DNA of 64,000 bases from Carallia brachiata (GCA_021464245.1 JADCRB010000026.1:3014187-3078186); one strand, 5' to 3'; positions 49,835 through 62,699 are shown, counted from the first letter of the stretch. The notes: generated from the sequence alone by a model not told the origin. Numbers and translations: made by a program.

Positions 49835-51072
49835 ATGGGGAGGGCTCCTTGCTGTGACAAAGCCAAAGTGAAGAGAGGGCCGTGGTCCCCTGACGAAGAT
49901 GCCAAGCTCAAGGCCTATATTGAGGAGCATGGCACCGGCGGAAACTGGATAGCCTTGCCCCAGAAGATAGGTAATTAATTAAGAAGACACTCACACTAAT
50001 AAGGATAATTAAATTAATTAATTAACCTGCTTCTCTTCTTCCTGTCTGTATAGAGTCGAGTTCTTTGTTTTCTTGATTGAACAAAATAGTATATGTGATT
50101 TTCATGGTAGAATAGGCCTCAAGAGATGTGGCAAAAGTTGTCGACTCAGATGGTTGAATTATCTCCGTCCAAACATTAAGCATGGAGGCTTCTCACAGGA
50201 AGAAGATCGCATTATCTGCAGCCTCTACATAAGTATTGGAAGCAGGTAAATTAATTTTTGTTGCAAAAAATATCAGTTTCGTTTTATCCTGGACACCAAA
50301 ATTTTGTAGATGTATTGGTGCTCATGGACTAATTATACTCATTCATTACTAATTAATATTATCTGCCTTTCGGGTTAATTTATATATCGCTTGAACTATG
50401 ATTGAATAGGTGGTCTATTATTGCTGCTCAATTACCTGGAAGAACAGATAATGATATCAAGAACTACTGGAACACAAGGCTGAAGAAGAAGCTTCTGGGG
50501 AAACAGCAGAAAGAGCCGCGACAGGCGCGGCGAGCTGGCTTCAAGCAAGAGGCGATGAAGAGAGAAAGCGATGAGAGTGCTGTTAATATTGGTGGAGTAA
50601 TCGATCAGCAAGCTCCTTATTGGCCGCAGCTACCTGCAGCGTTGTTACAAGGGGTGAATTTATACCAAGAAGATAGTACTGCTCCTTTCATGGATCAAGA
50701 ATCCATTGACATTCTTTCTTCTTCAACTTCCATGAATTCCATGGACAGTAGTACCAGTTGTTCTCAGCTGCCCAGCACAGCTTATTGTGCTAACGGGAAG
50801 GTCTAAGTCCAAATATGTTTGGCGGGCTTGATAATTTCCGGGTCGGGCTAGAAGATTTGGCCTACAGCAACCCGCAAGGATTCGAAGGTTTGGAGAGCTT
50901 CTATGGTACAACTGATATGGCCAATGGCAGTTCCACTGGGGCTTGCTCCGGGGAAAGCTCCAACTGGGGAAGTAGAGGGCCTCTGGTTTATCCTCAGCTT
51001 GTTCCCCAGTATGAGAATTGTCTACCTGATTCATCTTTTTTTGACTCAATTTACTTTGGGCCACCACATTAA
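49835..51072 (+). CDS. RAX3-like: R2R3-MYB transcription factor, subgroup 14 (RAX/MYB36-like), with one frame break
   Basis: A nuclear DNA-binding regulator. Exons are 49835-49970, 50116-50245 (130 bp, the usual R2R3 size) and 50410-51072. The start [22 protein letters not shown] is the canonical R2R3 N-terminus. R2 spans about 12-64 (with [23 protein letters not shown]) and R3 about 65-115 ([20 protein letters not shown]). This spelling is typical of subgroup 14 (RAX1-3, MYB36, MYB68, MYB84, MYB87). These act in axillary meristem formation or Casparian strip differentiation. As read, exon 3 stops at 50806 (220 aa). An open frame one base out continues from about 50803 ([11 protein letters not shown]... 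to 51072) and has the family C-terminus, including a FYG...NGSS...SGESS...VYPQL pattern. One missing base near 50801 would explain both, giving about 309 aa, the usual length. Whether the truncation is real is undecided. Confidence 0.92.
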
Positions 51073-51689
51073 GGTTGCTATACCAGCAGTATAAACTTCT
51101 GTTAGGAGGGAATTGCTGCCAGAAGTTCACAAAAACCTAATGGAACTGATCACTTGAGAGATTTGTTTTTGTTTTGTGGCTTTCATTTTATTTTGATGAC
51201 CTTCATTAATCACAAGCAGCCTCTTTTTTCTTTTTTCTTTTTTCTTTTTTTTTTTTGGATTTTTCCTTGTGGAGCATCTTGATTCTATAGTATAATGTTA
51301 AGACTGGAACATTTTCTGTTTGCTGCAAAATTAATATGAAATCTTCGGACACCAACTTATTGTTATGTATTTGGTACCGTTTCTACTGGCAGTGGTTGTT
51401 GACTGTAGTCCAGGACTGATTATGTATGAACAATTTTAATCTTATACAGTTACCAAAAGTTTCCTCAAGAGTCTTCCGTCGAAAAGGCACATGTTTTTCG
51501 TCATAAAATTACAAGTTTCAAAAAAGAAAAATTTAATGTTTGAGACAAACACACCTCACCTAGACCTAAACTCCGACTCTTTCTGTCTCCTTCCTTCTTA
51601 ATCTAAACACTTATCTTTTTTTCTTAGTGAGCTTAAAAAGTGTGGAAATTAAAATATTTTAAAGATTAACTATCATACATTAGATTTGG

Positions 51690-52040
51690 TTAACTAAGTG
51701 TTTTATGACAGTTGAATTAGTTGTTTTATGTCCGTTAAAGTAATCGTTATTTAACTGTTAACTGGTTGTTATGTGCCATTGTGTTAAATTAACTGTTATT
51801 TGACTGTTAATTGACTATTGTGTACTTTTGTGTTAAACTAATTGTTAGTTAACCGTTAATTAACTGTTTTGTAGTTAGTTGTTACTAACTGTTACAAACC
51901 ATTATTCTTATTTATGGTTTTTACTCTTACTTATGAGTAATGAAATTAGACTTACCATATAAACATTTCTTTTTTTATCTTCTAAGAGAAAAATAAGAGA
52001 GATATTATTGAATTCTCTCTCCCTTGCATATGTGAAAGGT
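51690..52040. repeat. degenerate TTAACTGTTA repeats, possible LTR remnant
   Basis: Several imperfect repeats of TTAACTGTTATTTGACTGTTAAT-like words occur at 51730-51900. They are followed by a CTCTCTCCCTTGCA stretch near 52014-52027, a word common at the ends of plant copia LTRs. No matching second LTR or coding region is near. Confidence 0.3.
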
Positions 52041-52470
52041 ACATAATGTTGAGTTAGTCAAAGATGAGAGGTTTTTGTAGCCCCACTTATGAGAAAGTTA
52101 TTGTATTATGGAAGACAGTCGTTATAACTTGATATATTTTGGCAATTTATCAACATAGATGTCTTGTAATTTTATCATCAAGAAAATTCTATTTGCACAC
52201 TTCAAATTCAATATCCTTTTTTTTGTTCTTTTTAATTGTAATATCATATAATTCATATTATGTTGCATGCTTGTGTATCAAATTGTTGATTATTTTCCAA
52301 CAAAAAGTTGAAAAAAAAAATCAAAAAATATTTGGTTTTTAAAACTATGATAGGTATGAATAGCCAGAACCAACGGTTATAAAGAAGAAAGTTGGAAAGC
52401 TCCTTTGACATTTTGGCCATGACTTGCTCGGCTCAAGCAAGCACGAAGAGTCCAAAAATATCTGCGTCCC

Positions 52471-52471
<1 letters not shown>

Positions 52472-52506
<35 letters not shown>
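52472..52506 (+). repeat. (ATT)n microsatellite
   Basis: About 11 uninterrupted trinucleotide repeats. Confidence 0.95.
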
Positions 52507-54564
52507 TTGTGGCCTTTAGAGTCTGAAAATGACAATTTGACAAACAAGGCCCGTCATGGTTGTGTAGCCGTTAAGACGGATGGTGCCAGTCCATCTTATG
52601 CAGTTCCAACTGGAAGACGCACACCGAGATTGAGTCAATGATAGAGCCCATGTTGCAAAATCATTTTCCTTTCTTTTTCGACAGTCGAAGTCCGATAATC
52701 TTTTCCACATTTTTTTTGTTTGGTAGTTGGGTTGCTTCTGGAAGATTTCACCTGAGAAGAAGTTAACCTGGACAACCACAAACCTGCTTATTGACTCTTT
52801 GGTTTGGGGATTATCAATGACTAGTCAAGTAACATCTTGCGACAAATCCTTAAAATTGAAAGCTATCACAATGAATAATATTTTGGTAATTTGGGCCAAA
52901 GTACTATTACATAGCCTTGCATTTTATAACATGCAGAAGACATATAATTAATTTAATAATTTACCTATCTTTTACTTTTTTTTTTTCAATTTAATACATT
53001 TTTTATAATTCAATAGTTTAGATCTTACGTGTTAATTTTGTACTTATCATTACGTGTCTACTTAACTTTTCCTATTGATAATAACAATGACAACTTTTCA
53101 TCTTCCAGAAAGTAAACCAAAGTCAATTTTATTAAGTAGCAATTATGTAAACACACAATTTGTGATATACAGAAAACACACAGTTAATCTAATAATTTAT
53201 CTATATTTTCTTTTTTAAAATTTAATATATTTTTCACGATTCAACGATCTAAATCTTTCTTATTAATTTTATATCTACTATTACCTACTTATATAACTTT
53301 TCCCTTTTATCAAATAAATTAAGGACCCTCAAATTCCTCCCTTAACCTTTAGGAAGACAAGTATGGTGTATACGAGTTCTTAAACTTGAAACGTTCCTAT
53401 AATGACTTTCCATATCATAAAACAAACTTTTCAAGAGCACGCAGGTTAATTTTCAATTTATATAGGCGACACAAACACAAAAGTTTATTAATGTAATGTC
53501 GGTAGCAGGGATGCGGTCACTTTTTTAGAGCTATACATTTTATTTACCCATCGCTTTTTTTTTTTGTTTTAAAAATAATGCATCTTACGTAGAATTCACA
53601 ACCTCTCTCTTTTTCACACCGTATCTTCATTCTGTCTATATTTACACCTCTTTAATTTATTCCTAAATGGAGACACACGAGTGGTCGATTTCTTTTTTGT
53701 AAAGCAAAGAATAATCCCACATTCATAGGCGGAATGGTTCATGTAGCCTCTTGAATAAGCACCAAATTGAAGAAATTGTCCTGGTCTTATGCTCAACTGG
53801 ATTAGTAAATAGTAACTGCAACTCGCAAATCATGTAGCTTGTTCGTTTCGAAAGTCAACATTAGCCCAAAATCTATCATTTAAGCAGCAATTTAGAAAAG
53901 TTATTTTTGTATCTTTGGGCTTACACGCATATAATCTGCAATGGATGGCTGACTGAAAATGTGTCAATGGAAGGAGCAGACTGCTATGTGTGAAAACAAA
54001 TAGAGTAAAGCGAAATGTTGACTAACTCAAAGAAGAGCAAAAGCATTTCATGCCAGGAAGTCAAAAGGAAACAAGGGACGTAAAAGCTAAGGTCTACGAA
54101 ATTAACCAGGTCCTAAGTCAATACTTTGTTCTTTCCCAGTCAATAAGCTCCCTTAAACATTGTGGGGCCGTGCAATAGAATACGGGAAGGGAGAATGACT
54201 GAAAAAAAAAAATGTAAGTGACTTTTACTTATTATATTTTTATAATTGTTAAATTTGATTCATAATATTTTTTTATATTAAAATTGATTTAAAATATTTA
54301 TTCTCTTAAATTAAATCAGTCTATTTATTAATAACACTATTAAATATAAATATATTGACGTCGTATAACAGTGTATATATTATTAAATTTTAGACAAATT
54401 GAATTGTCACATCATCATTTTTGCTGACGTGTCATGTTTTTTAGATTAAGAGTAATTTTTAGAAAAAAAATAAAAGTTTTAATTTTTTTTAAAATCAATT
54501 TAATAAAAATTATTTGAAAAATAGACAAAAAATAATTTTGTCTTCTTCTTCTTCCTGCATCAGA

Positions 54565-54684
54565 GGTTAACAGCTCGACGAGATCATCTCCTTCATCGGC
54601 CACTTTGACGGTGCCGAAGACGATGCCCTCGACCTTCTCCTCGACCGCCTCCAATCCCAATCTCGTTCGTTTACCGTTCATTCA
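54565..54684 (+). other. possible exon fragment in GC-rich patch
   Basis: After a TAA, the plus strand reads QLDEIISFIGHFDGAEDDAL and continues ..DLLLDRLQSQ to a stop near 54684. The acidic/leucine composition and C in third codon positions stand out from AT-rich flanks and look like a piece of a coding exon. I do not recognise the protein. Confidence 0.25.
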
Positions 54685-54969
54685 TAATATATATGTCATT
54701 TTTTGACGTTGATTTGTAGCCTGTTCCTTCTACCTTTTTTATTTTGTTTTATTTTATTTTATCTGTTTGGGGTGAGCTTGGGCCAGGTGCCGGTGGGTCT
54801 TAAGTAACCGAGAGTTGAATTTGACAGTGCCAATTTCCTTAAAATTCCAAATTTATTTGGAAGCGTTTGACAATCGGATCTCGATGTGAATCCGTCTCGC
54901 CCTCTCTTGTTTCCTTAAAGCGAGATGTGTAGATTTCCGCAATGATCTGACGACATAATCCCTAGTTTT

Positions 54970-55177
54970 TGTTAGCTTTATTAACTTAACATTACGACTT
55001 TATTAACTGAATAATATCACACAATAATAATGAGAAGTATGCACATAAAACATAAATCACACGCCCTTATATACTAGCAATAACAAAATTCTAATTCTAC
55101 CCGAATATGGAAACAAACTAAACAATTAAATTCTACTTAAACAATAATTAAGAATTAAATCTGGATTAACTTCAACA
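54970..55177 (-). repeat. 3' LTR of the copia element (208 bp)
   Basis: On the minus strand the LTR begins TGTTGAAG directly after the purine tract AATGGGGA and ends GCTAACA, so the ends are TGTT...AACA. It contains TATATAAGG (about 55062-55070) and AATAAAG near its 3' end. No 5' LTR is present in the window. Confidence 0.65.
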
Positions 55178-55183
55178 TCCCCA

Positions 55184-57930
55184 TTAATCCTGATTTGGTG
55201 ATGCTCGTATTCCCAACAACTGTTTTAGCTTGACAAACGCATCATACTTCAACGGTTTCGTGAGAATATCTGCAACTTGATCTCCAGACTTGCAATAAGT
55301 CAATTCAATCTCTCCTTTTTCAACTTGATCTCTTAGAAAATGAAAACGATTATCAATATGCTTACTCATTCCATGCGTTACTGGATTCTTGGCCAAATTA
55401 ATAGCTGAAATATTATCAACAAATATTTTTATAGAACCTTCAACCAAATAACTTGACAAGCATTAGAAGCTAAGGCTACATATTCTGCTTCACAAGTCGA
55501 AAGTGCAACAATAGATTGATTCTTCGACGACCACGAACAAGCAGCTGTGCCAAAATTGAAACAATGACCAGAAGTGCTTCTTCGATCGTCAACATCTCCA
55601 CCCCAATCACTATCAGAATAGCCTACAAGAGCACAATTCTTAGATGAAGTATAAAGTAGGTCATGATCAAACGTCCCTTTAATGTATCGCATAATCTTCT
55701 TAGCAACTTGCATGTGAGATTGATATGGAAACTCCAAAAACTTACTAATCAAAGCAACTCCATAAGATATGTCGGGTCTTGTGCATGTCAAGTACCTCAA
55801 ACTTCCATCAATCTGCTTAAAGTGTGTGAAATCAACATGTGCTTCATTGCCTTCTTTAGACAATTTAGTTCCAACTTCAACAGGTGTTCTCACAGGATTG
55901 CAATCATACATTCGAAACTTCTTCAACAATTCTATGACATATCTTTTCTAGCAAATAAAGATTTCATCATCTCTTTGAGCCACTTCAATGCCAAGAAAGT
56001 ATGACATTAGGCCCAAATCAGTCATCTCAAACTCACTCATCATCGACTTCTTAAAGTCTTCAATCATTCTAAGATTGTTACCTGTGAAAATCAAGTTATC
56101 AATATATAAATATACCAATAAGATATCACCATCATCATTAACTTTCACATATAAGGCATGCTCAGATGAACACTTCTGAAAATTAGCTTCATGGAAGAAA
56201 GAATCAATGCGCTTATTCCATGTTCTAGTTGCTTGCTTCAATCCATACAACGCTTTCTTCAACTTATACACCTTCTCTTCACTTTCTTCCTTCACAAAGC
56301 CTAGAGGTTGCTTCACAAAAACTTCCTCTTCAAGTGGACCGTTGAGAAAAGTTGACTTCACATCCATTTGATAAATTCTCCAATGATTCTGAGCAGTCAA
56401 AGCAATAATAAATCTAACTGTTTCCATATGAGTAATAAGGGAGAAAACTTCATGGTAGTCACAACCAAGACGTTGTTCAAATCTTTTAGCTACCAATCTT
56501 GCTTTGTACCTCTTTACTTCTCCATTTGATTTCCTCTTAGTCTTTAAAACTCACTTCACATCAATAACTTTGTGACTTTGTGAGATATTAGTAAGCTCCA
56601 AAATCTTATTCTTCTCAATCGCCTTGATTTCTTCATTTATTGCATTCATCCGTTTAGGGTCTTGAATCGCCTCATCAAATGATACAGGTTCACAATCTGC
56701 AAACATCACAAAATGCACCAAATCTCCATCATCATTAACTGCATTATCAAGGATTACCTCATAATATTGTAATCTGACTGACTGTTAGAGATTTCTCATC
56801 GGTCTTTGATTCTCTTGGGGAGCTTGTGGTATTAGATTCTGAGTAGGAACTGAGGCAACTTCCCTATTTGCATTAGGGACTACAACTTGAAACTCCTCTT
56901 TTCCCAAAATAGCAATATGAGGTCTTTAAAAATCATTATGCTCCTCAGCATCAAATTTCCAAGCTTCATCTTCTGCAAAAGTCACATCTCTGCTCAAAAT
57001 TACCTTATTTGTCATGAGATTAAACAACTTATATCCCCCCTTTGAATAACCAACTAAAATTGTCTTCACTCATCGATCATCTAACTTTGTCATTGTCTCA
57101 ATATGAACATGTACATAAGCAATCAAACCAAACACCTTCAGATGCCTCACACTATGCTTAAAACTGGTCCATGCTTCTTCAGGAGTGATATTCTGAACAC
57201 TTGTTGTTGGACACCTATTCAATAAGTAAACAGAACCCAACACAGCTTCTGCCCAAAAGGGATTGAGCACTCATTTGGCCTTCAATAAACTTCTAACCAT
57301 ATTAATGATCGATCTGTTCTTCCTTTCAGCAACTCCATTATGCTGTGATGCATATGAAAAAGTAACTTCATGCTTTATGTCATGTTCTTCACAATATTCC
57401 TTGAATTCGTTAGAAACATATTCACCACCTCCATCAGTCCGCAAAACCTTTATATAACAGCCACTTTTCTTCTCAACAAATGCCTTAAACTTTTGAAAGC
57501 AATCAAACACTTCAGACTTCCTTTACGTGATATAAACTCATGTCTTCCTCGAAAAATCATCAATGAAGGTGAGAAAATACCTATTGTTCCCAACTGATGG
57601 AAAACTCATTGGACCACGAACATTGGAGTGAATAAGCTGGAGTGGATGTCTTGCACGCCAAGTTCTCCTTTCCACAAAAGGTAATCTGCTCTGTTTTGCA
57701 AGGACACAAGTCTCACATATCTGGTTCGGATGATCAATCTTGGGCAAACCTTTTACCATATTATCCTGTGCAAGCACCTTCAAACTGCGAAAATTCAAAT
57801 GACCAAACCGAAGATGCCACAATCAAGATTCATATTTCAAAACAGCACTTAAATAAGTATAAACATGTGTGGCAATATCAACTCGAAACATTCAGTTCTT
57901 CGTCAAAGGTGATTGCAAGGGAGAAGGAAA
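55184..57930 (-). pseudogene. Ty1/copia pol remnant (integrase, reverse transcriptase, RNase H)
   Basis: In order on the minus strand: a trace of the pre-integrase region (about 57920-57830); the integrase zinc region (WHLRFGHLN...CETC, 57820-57720); the integrase core (FIDDFSR near 57545, RTDGGGEY near 57440, NGVAERKNR near 57330); reverse transcriptase (MDVKSTFLNG near 56365, LYGLKQ near 56240); and RNase H (GYSDSDWGGD near 55620, SKHIDNRFHF near 55350). The order integrase before reverse transcriptase identifies copia. Gag and protease are absent, so it is 5' truncated. Several in-frame stops (for example near 55945 and 57515) and a frameshift near 55440 disable it. Catalytic positions are also altered: the integrase motif reads HSNVRGP with Asn where Asp is usual, and the reverse-transcriptase box reads YIDN rather than ending in two Asp. 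Confidence 0.93.
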
Positions 57931-58982
57931 ACCTTCAAGAATCGGAAGAAGGAAAACCAAAATTAGATCTACAAAGTAACACAGAGTCTAACCATGGAAT
58001 CTCAAATTGTCAGATCCAATGGCGGAGGGAAGCGGCGTGCACTCCAGCTAAAATTAGTGTGTGACCTCTGATTTATGGGCTTGCGAGGGAGAAGAAGATA
58101 AAATTGTAATAATTTTTTTTTCTTTTTCATTTTAAAGTGATTGAAATTATTAATTTTAAAAAATGCTATGCACTCTAAGTTGCTGATATGATAATTTGAC
58201 ATGTAAAATATTTAATGATGTGATATAAACTGTTAAGCTATGTTAGCACACTTAACGGTCTTATTAATGAATGGCTCAATTTAGTCTGAAGGAGCAAATA
58301 TCTGGAGTCAATTTTAAGACAAAAAATTATTATGGACCAAATTTAACAAATGCAAAAACATATTAGATAAAATTCACCTTGCCAAGAAAAAAAAAAGTGT
58401 TTTAGTCTGTTGCAGCTCTTTAGATGAATAAGTTATGTTATTCTTCACTTCCATATTTACTTGACTGGCTGAGGAACACGAGACCATTAAATAAATGACG
58501 TGGATCATTAAAGTTATCTCTTTTATTAAATTCCTTTTTTAATGTTTACGTATCATCAACACCATATAATATTATTTAATGTGTTAGTTTAGTAGCAAAT
58601 TGACGTGTTTTCTTTTGCAATAATCTAAATTCAAATTTCCGCATTGTCGCTTGCCCCGAATTTAGAGATTTATGCATAGATGTCATGGTAGATTCATAAT
58701 TCATTAACACCGTCGTCAGACGAGAGGAAGTCCCGTTGGGTCCAACAGTATTCAGATAGTAGATCTGTCCCTTTAGAATAGTTGAATGAAGTATTAACAA
58801 ATAAAAATTATTCTGATTTCAACTCACAAATTTAATAACTGATATATCAATAATAAATATTTTTTCGTTCAAAAAAAAAAAAACGAGGTAGAATGGGATG
58901 CCGGTGTGCTTAAGCGTCAATAGTACAAATGTGTTCATATTTTCATGGATGCCATACATAACATATTCCTTGATATGCAAAA

Positions 58983-59015
<33 letters not shown>

Positions 59016-61635
59016 CATCAATATGGTAGAATCGGGGAGAAATCATTTCTAAACAAAAATGTTACTTAATTTATATCCATGTTGGATGTTATTCCTATCA
59101 TGGCACCATTTCTTTATGATATTAGTTTCCATTCTCCGTCGGATGACCATTAATTGAGCATCTACTTAAAATAAACAGTCCATTAATTGACCATACTTTG
59201 GCGCCCCTTTGACACGGACCCATATACCTTACAGTTGATAAGAATGGGATGGATGTTCTTGTTTTCTTGTCTTTTACTGATTCAACAGAGTTCATGGTCT
59301 CGATTGCAAGTTACGACACGATTAGCGATTTGAGTTCCATCACCATTGATATGCCATGACTTAAGTTGCGTACAATTCATGATGCCATCAGTATACAAAT
59401 ATGATTTATAAGTTGCTATTGTTCAATTGACATAATAATCAATTTAAAAGCTTCTTCATGACTTGGTGCTTGCAACCTTAAAGGTCGAACTACCGGACTC
59501 AAATAATTGGGGGTTGATGTATGTAAACCAGAAGAGCAGATTGAGTGTTGATATAAGTACAGCTATTATGTATGTAGTTGTTAAAAATTGGATCACACTA
59601 ATAGCTTTCATTTGACTTTCGTCACTATTTCATTTGGTAGGACAAGATTAGTTAGTAATTTTTGCTTTGATTATGGTAGAATTGGTTGGAATCCATCGTT
59701 TCAAGATGCTAGTACATTTTGTCAAATAAATGTGAAAAGGATTTAAAAAATGAAACTGAGGGTGGGTCAGGCTTTTTGTATTTTTGAAAATAACATCATG
59801 TTCATATAACTGAAATAGAATGTACCTACAATTAGTAAAATGTACATACAACTTTCAGAAGTATTATTTGTACATTGTATTTAATTGTATACTTATCATA
59901 AATTTTTTTAACAAAAAAAAAAGGTGAGACTCACTCCGTCCTCTTACACGTCTCTCCAACGAGACTCCATGTAAAAATGTTTGAAATCGAAAGGAAAGCC
60001 AACAATCAAATCATGCTCGAATGGGGAACTGCAACATGTTATATTAATTTATGCAAATATAGCAAATCACTATTAAGTTGAGTTGTATTCGTCTTATATA
60101 TCGTTGATGGGTCGTGACACCAAAGTCAATTATTTGCAGTATCGCATTGTTTAAAGATAGAGCATTAAAATGTAAAAAAGTTTGTAAGTAATTTCTCTCT
60201 TCTAATAAAGGAATGTGAAAAATGCATAAGGAAAGACTTGCAGAGTTGTGCATATTCTACAGCCAACTATATATTGGCATGATACATAAATTGCAGGAAA
60301 TCAAATTGTTTTTCTTGTCAAAATTGGAGTGCTATCTTCGGCTTGCACTTTTCTAACATATTTTTTTGAATCTGAACCAAGACCTTTACGAAATGTTCTC
60401 TTTTTCCCACACCGTCCACTAAAGCAGCGACTTTGAGAAAAGTCTCACATTTTTGTTCCCGTGTGAATGTTGGAAGAATAGCTAAAATTCTCTCCCTCCA
60501 GGCTTTATACTTGTAGACAAATATCAATGACTCAAACCAAATCCATGTAAATGTTCCAAACATTCTCAACAAAATAGCTAGACAACAAATTCAGTGGAGC
60601 AATAAAAAATAGAAAAAAAAAATCAAAGTTAACAAAAACCCACAAGTGGTAACCAACATTTCAAAAATGGTAGGAACAACCAGCTGCCAAAGTTCACTGT
60701 TCTATGTTTCCTATCAAAACAGACCTACCTACCAAAATTAACAATGTTCCAAAACTAGAATTTGTAGATATATACTAGAGAATTTTCCATTGCAATTATG
60801 CTGTTTTAGCTAGACATCAAAACAAAAATGGCAAGCAGGAAGCAAGAAGTTCTTCAAGGTTCCAACCATCCAATACAGTCCACATTTGTACCCTTGAAAT
60901 TTTTTTAAAAAAAATTTCTTTATTCTCTTTTTTACTTGATAATACTTCAGTGGTTGGTTGATCATTATTAGCGCGAGAGTGGACATGTAAGTCTTTTCAA
61001 TCCCAAATCTCACAAAATGATGTACCTCTCATTGGATGACACTAGTGGAATCCACCTATGCTGGTGTTATGCTTTTTAAACAAGTGATTACCATATATTT
61101 CAAATTTCACTGGAGAACCAAAATCAAATCAAGTCAGCTTAGAAAAGGAATGGAAGATTAAGAAATCAAACGGCTTAATTTTTTAATCCAAAAGTTCCAG
61201 CTCAATTGATAATTTGAATTGTGTAAGCAGTGACATCAATGGAAAAAGGGATAGATGGGGTCATCGCATCTCGATGTAAACATGGATTCGTCTTCATATT
61301 AAGACAAGCAATTTTAATTTGCATACACGTCCATAATTAATTAAATTGTCTTTGGTGCATTAAGTTATGTCCAAAATTACCCACAATTACGTCCAAAATT
61401 ACAAGTCCAAAATTAAGTCCAATAATTCAAGTCCGAACTTAAGTTATGTTTGGTGCATTATGACCCAAATTGCTGGACGAAATGGATTCATTAAGCAATA
61501 ACAAAGTTGCACAGGGAATGGCACAAAGACCACCAAGTATTGAACTTAGGGTTAAGTTCTGAGATTCTAACTCTACACTTCACTCATGGATAACTCACCC
61601 ATCGATCTCCAATTCAACAAATGCAGCTAGACCAG
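57931..61635. other. intergenic, AT-rich, no gene recognised
   Basis: This stretch contains an (ATA)n microsatellite at 58984-59013 and scattered homopolymers. A minus frame at 60318-60572 (84 codons) has a balanced composition but no recognised motif. Near 61360-61445 there are short repeats of the word CCAAAATTA/AAGTCC. Confidence 0.5.
58984..59013 (+). repeat. (AAT)n microsatellite
   Basis: Ten uninterrupted trinucleotide repeats. Confidence 0.95.
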
Positions 61636-62296
61636 TGTAAAGCGTAAATTTCGAGTCTAAAACAATTAAACTCAAAAATACAAAAATAATTTACAAATAA
61701 AAATTGTAAAAGAAAAGAAAATTTACGTGGGGTCGATCTCCGTAGATCCTCCGATTAGTGTTCCTTTTTTTGACTCCGTCAAGGGCTGCACGAGCTTGAT
61801 CTGGACAGAAATAATTTCCACCGCTTTTTCTTGAACTGGATAGACTGAAACTGTGTCTGATTTGGATGTTTTGACTACGTTTAGGAACCGTAGAAACTCG
61901 ATCTGAGCTGATCTGACTTAATTTCACCGAGGGTCGAATGGACTTGTTCTCGGATGAGTTGCCTGGATTTTGCTGAGGGCCGTATGAGGCTTAATCCCAG
62001 CCGGATTTGTAATATTTCGAATTTTTTTTTTTTTTTTACTATCTCTCTCTTTTTTTTTTCTTTTCTTTTCTCTTTTTTTTTTTTCCTTGTGCGCTTCGCT
62101 GCTGGCTTCTCCTTTTTTTTTCTTCTGCTTCTCTCTGCTTGCTTTATTTCAATTGGGGGGAGGCCAATTTATAGGCCTCCCCCTGCCTGCCACCAACCTT
62201 TTGGTTGGTGGTAGTTAATGAGGTTGGCAGCTGCCAACCTTCAAGGTTGGCGGCTGCCAACCATTTTTTTTTTTTTTTTTTTATTATTTGTTTACA
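61636..62296 (-). repeat. 3' LTR of copy B (661 bp)
   Basis: The ends match copy A (TGTAAA...TTTACA on the minus strand). Length differs from copy A (676 bp) mainly in homopolymers and the AAAT tract, and the C14 run of copy A is only about five to six bases here. Confidence 0.85.
62156..62262 (-). promoter_or_regulatory. LTR promoter palindrome cluster (copy B)
   Basis: The same four palindromes as in copy A are present: 62245-62262, 62221-62240 (perfect, 20 bp), 62090-block at 62190-62211 (9-bp arms) and 62156-62183 (10-bp arms GGGGGAGGCC/GGCCTCCCCC). The last has TATAAATT in the loop on the minus strand. Conservation of the arms while the flanking homopolymers vary suggests the structure matters. 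Confidence 0.6.
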
Positions 62297-62699
62297 AATG
62301 CCCCCACTTCAAGGGTCGGTAAGAAAAATTTTTACAGAGATAATTCGAACCGAGTCTTGAAGTCCAGTTTGAAATTTGGAAAGTCCTGATGAACATTGAA
62401 TCTTGGAGTCTTCTATCTTTGACCATGTCCGCTGTTGTTGGATCGCAATAGGAAACCGATATGATCTTGAAGAAGTTAGCAGCCCAGCCAATATAAAAAT
62501 TGAAGTCTTGGCTCCAGGTGCGTTCGAGCTTCCAGCCGCAAAGGATTTTTTATATCTCTTAAAGTTCCAGAGCTCTGGTGAGGATGATCCAGTAGGCAAA
62601 GAACTTCAACCTCCCCAAGAGAAAGGCCAGGACCTTGGAACTTCAAGACCGGCTCACAGAGAGACTGACTGTATGATGATTTCCAAGTCTGCTTCGACG

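Larger units (their letters stand above)
51073..54969. other. MYB 3' flank and intergenic DNA
   Basis: There is no recognised gene. The region holds an LTR-like remnant at about 51690-52040, an (ATT)n microsatellite at 52472-52506, a moderately GC-rich unidentified patch at 52530-52680, and an open frame in a GC-rich patch at 54565-54684. Confidence 0.5.

Noticed and set aside
57642..58064. 140-codon plus-strand frame over the copia element
   Set aside because: It is the antisense of the integrase region; the minus strand holds the recognisable motifs.
60318..60572. 84-codon minus frame with balanced composition
   Set aside because: I find no motif, splice signal or neighbour to support it; kept only as a remark in the intergenic entry.
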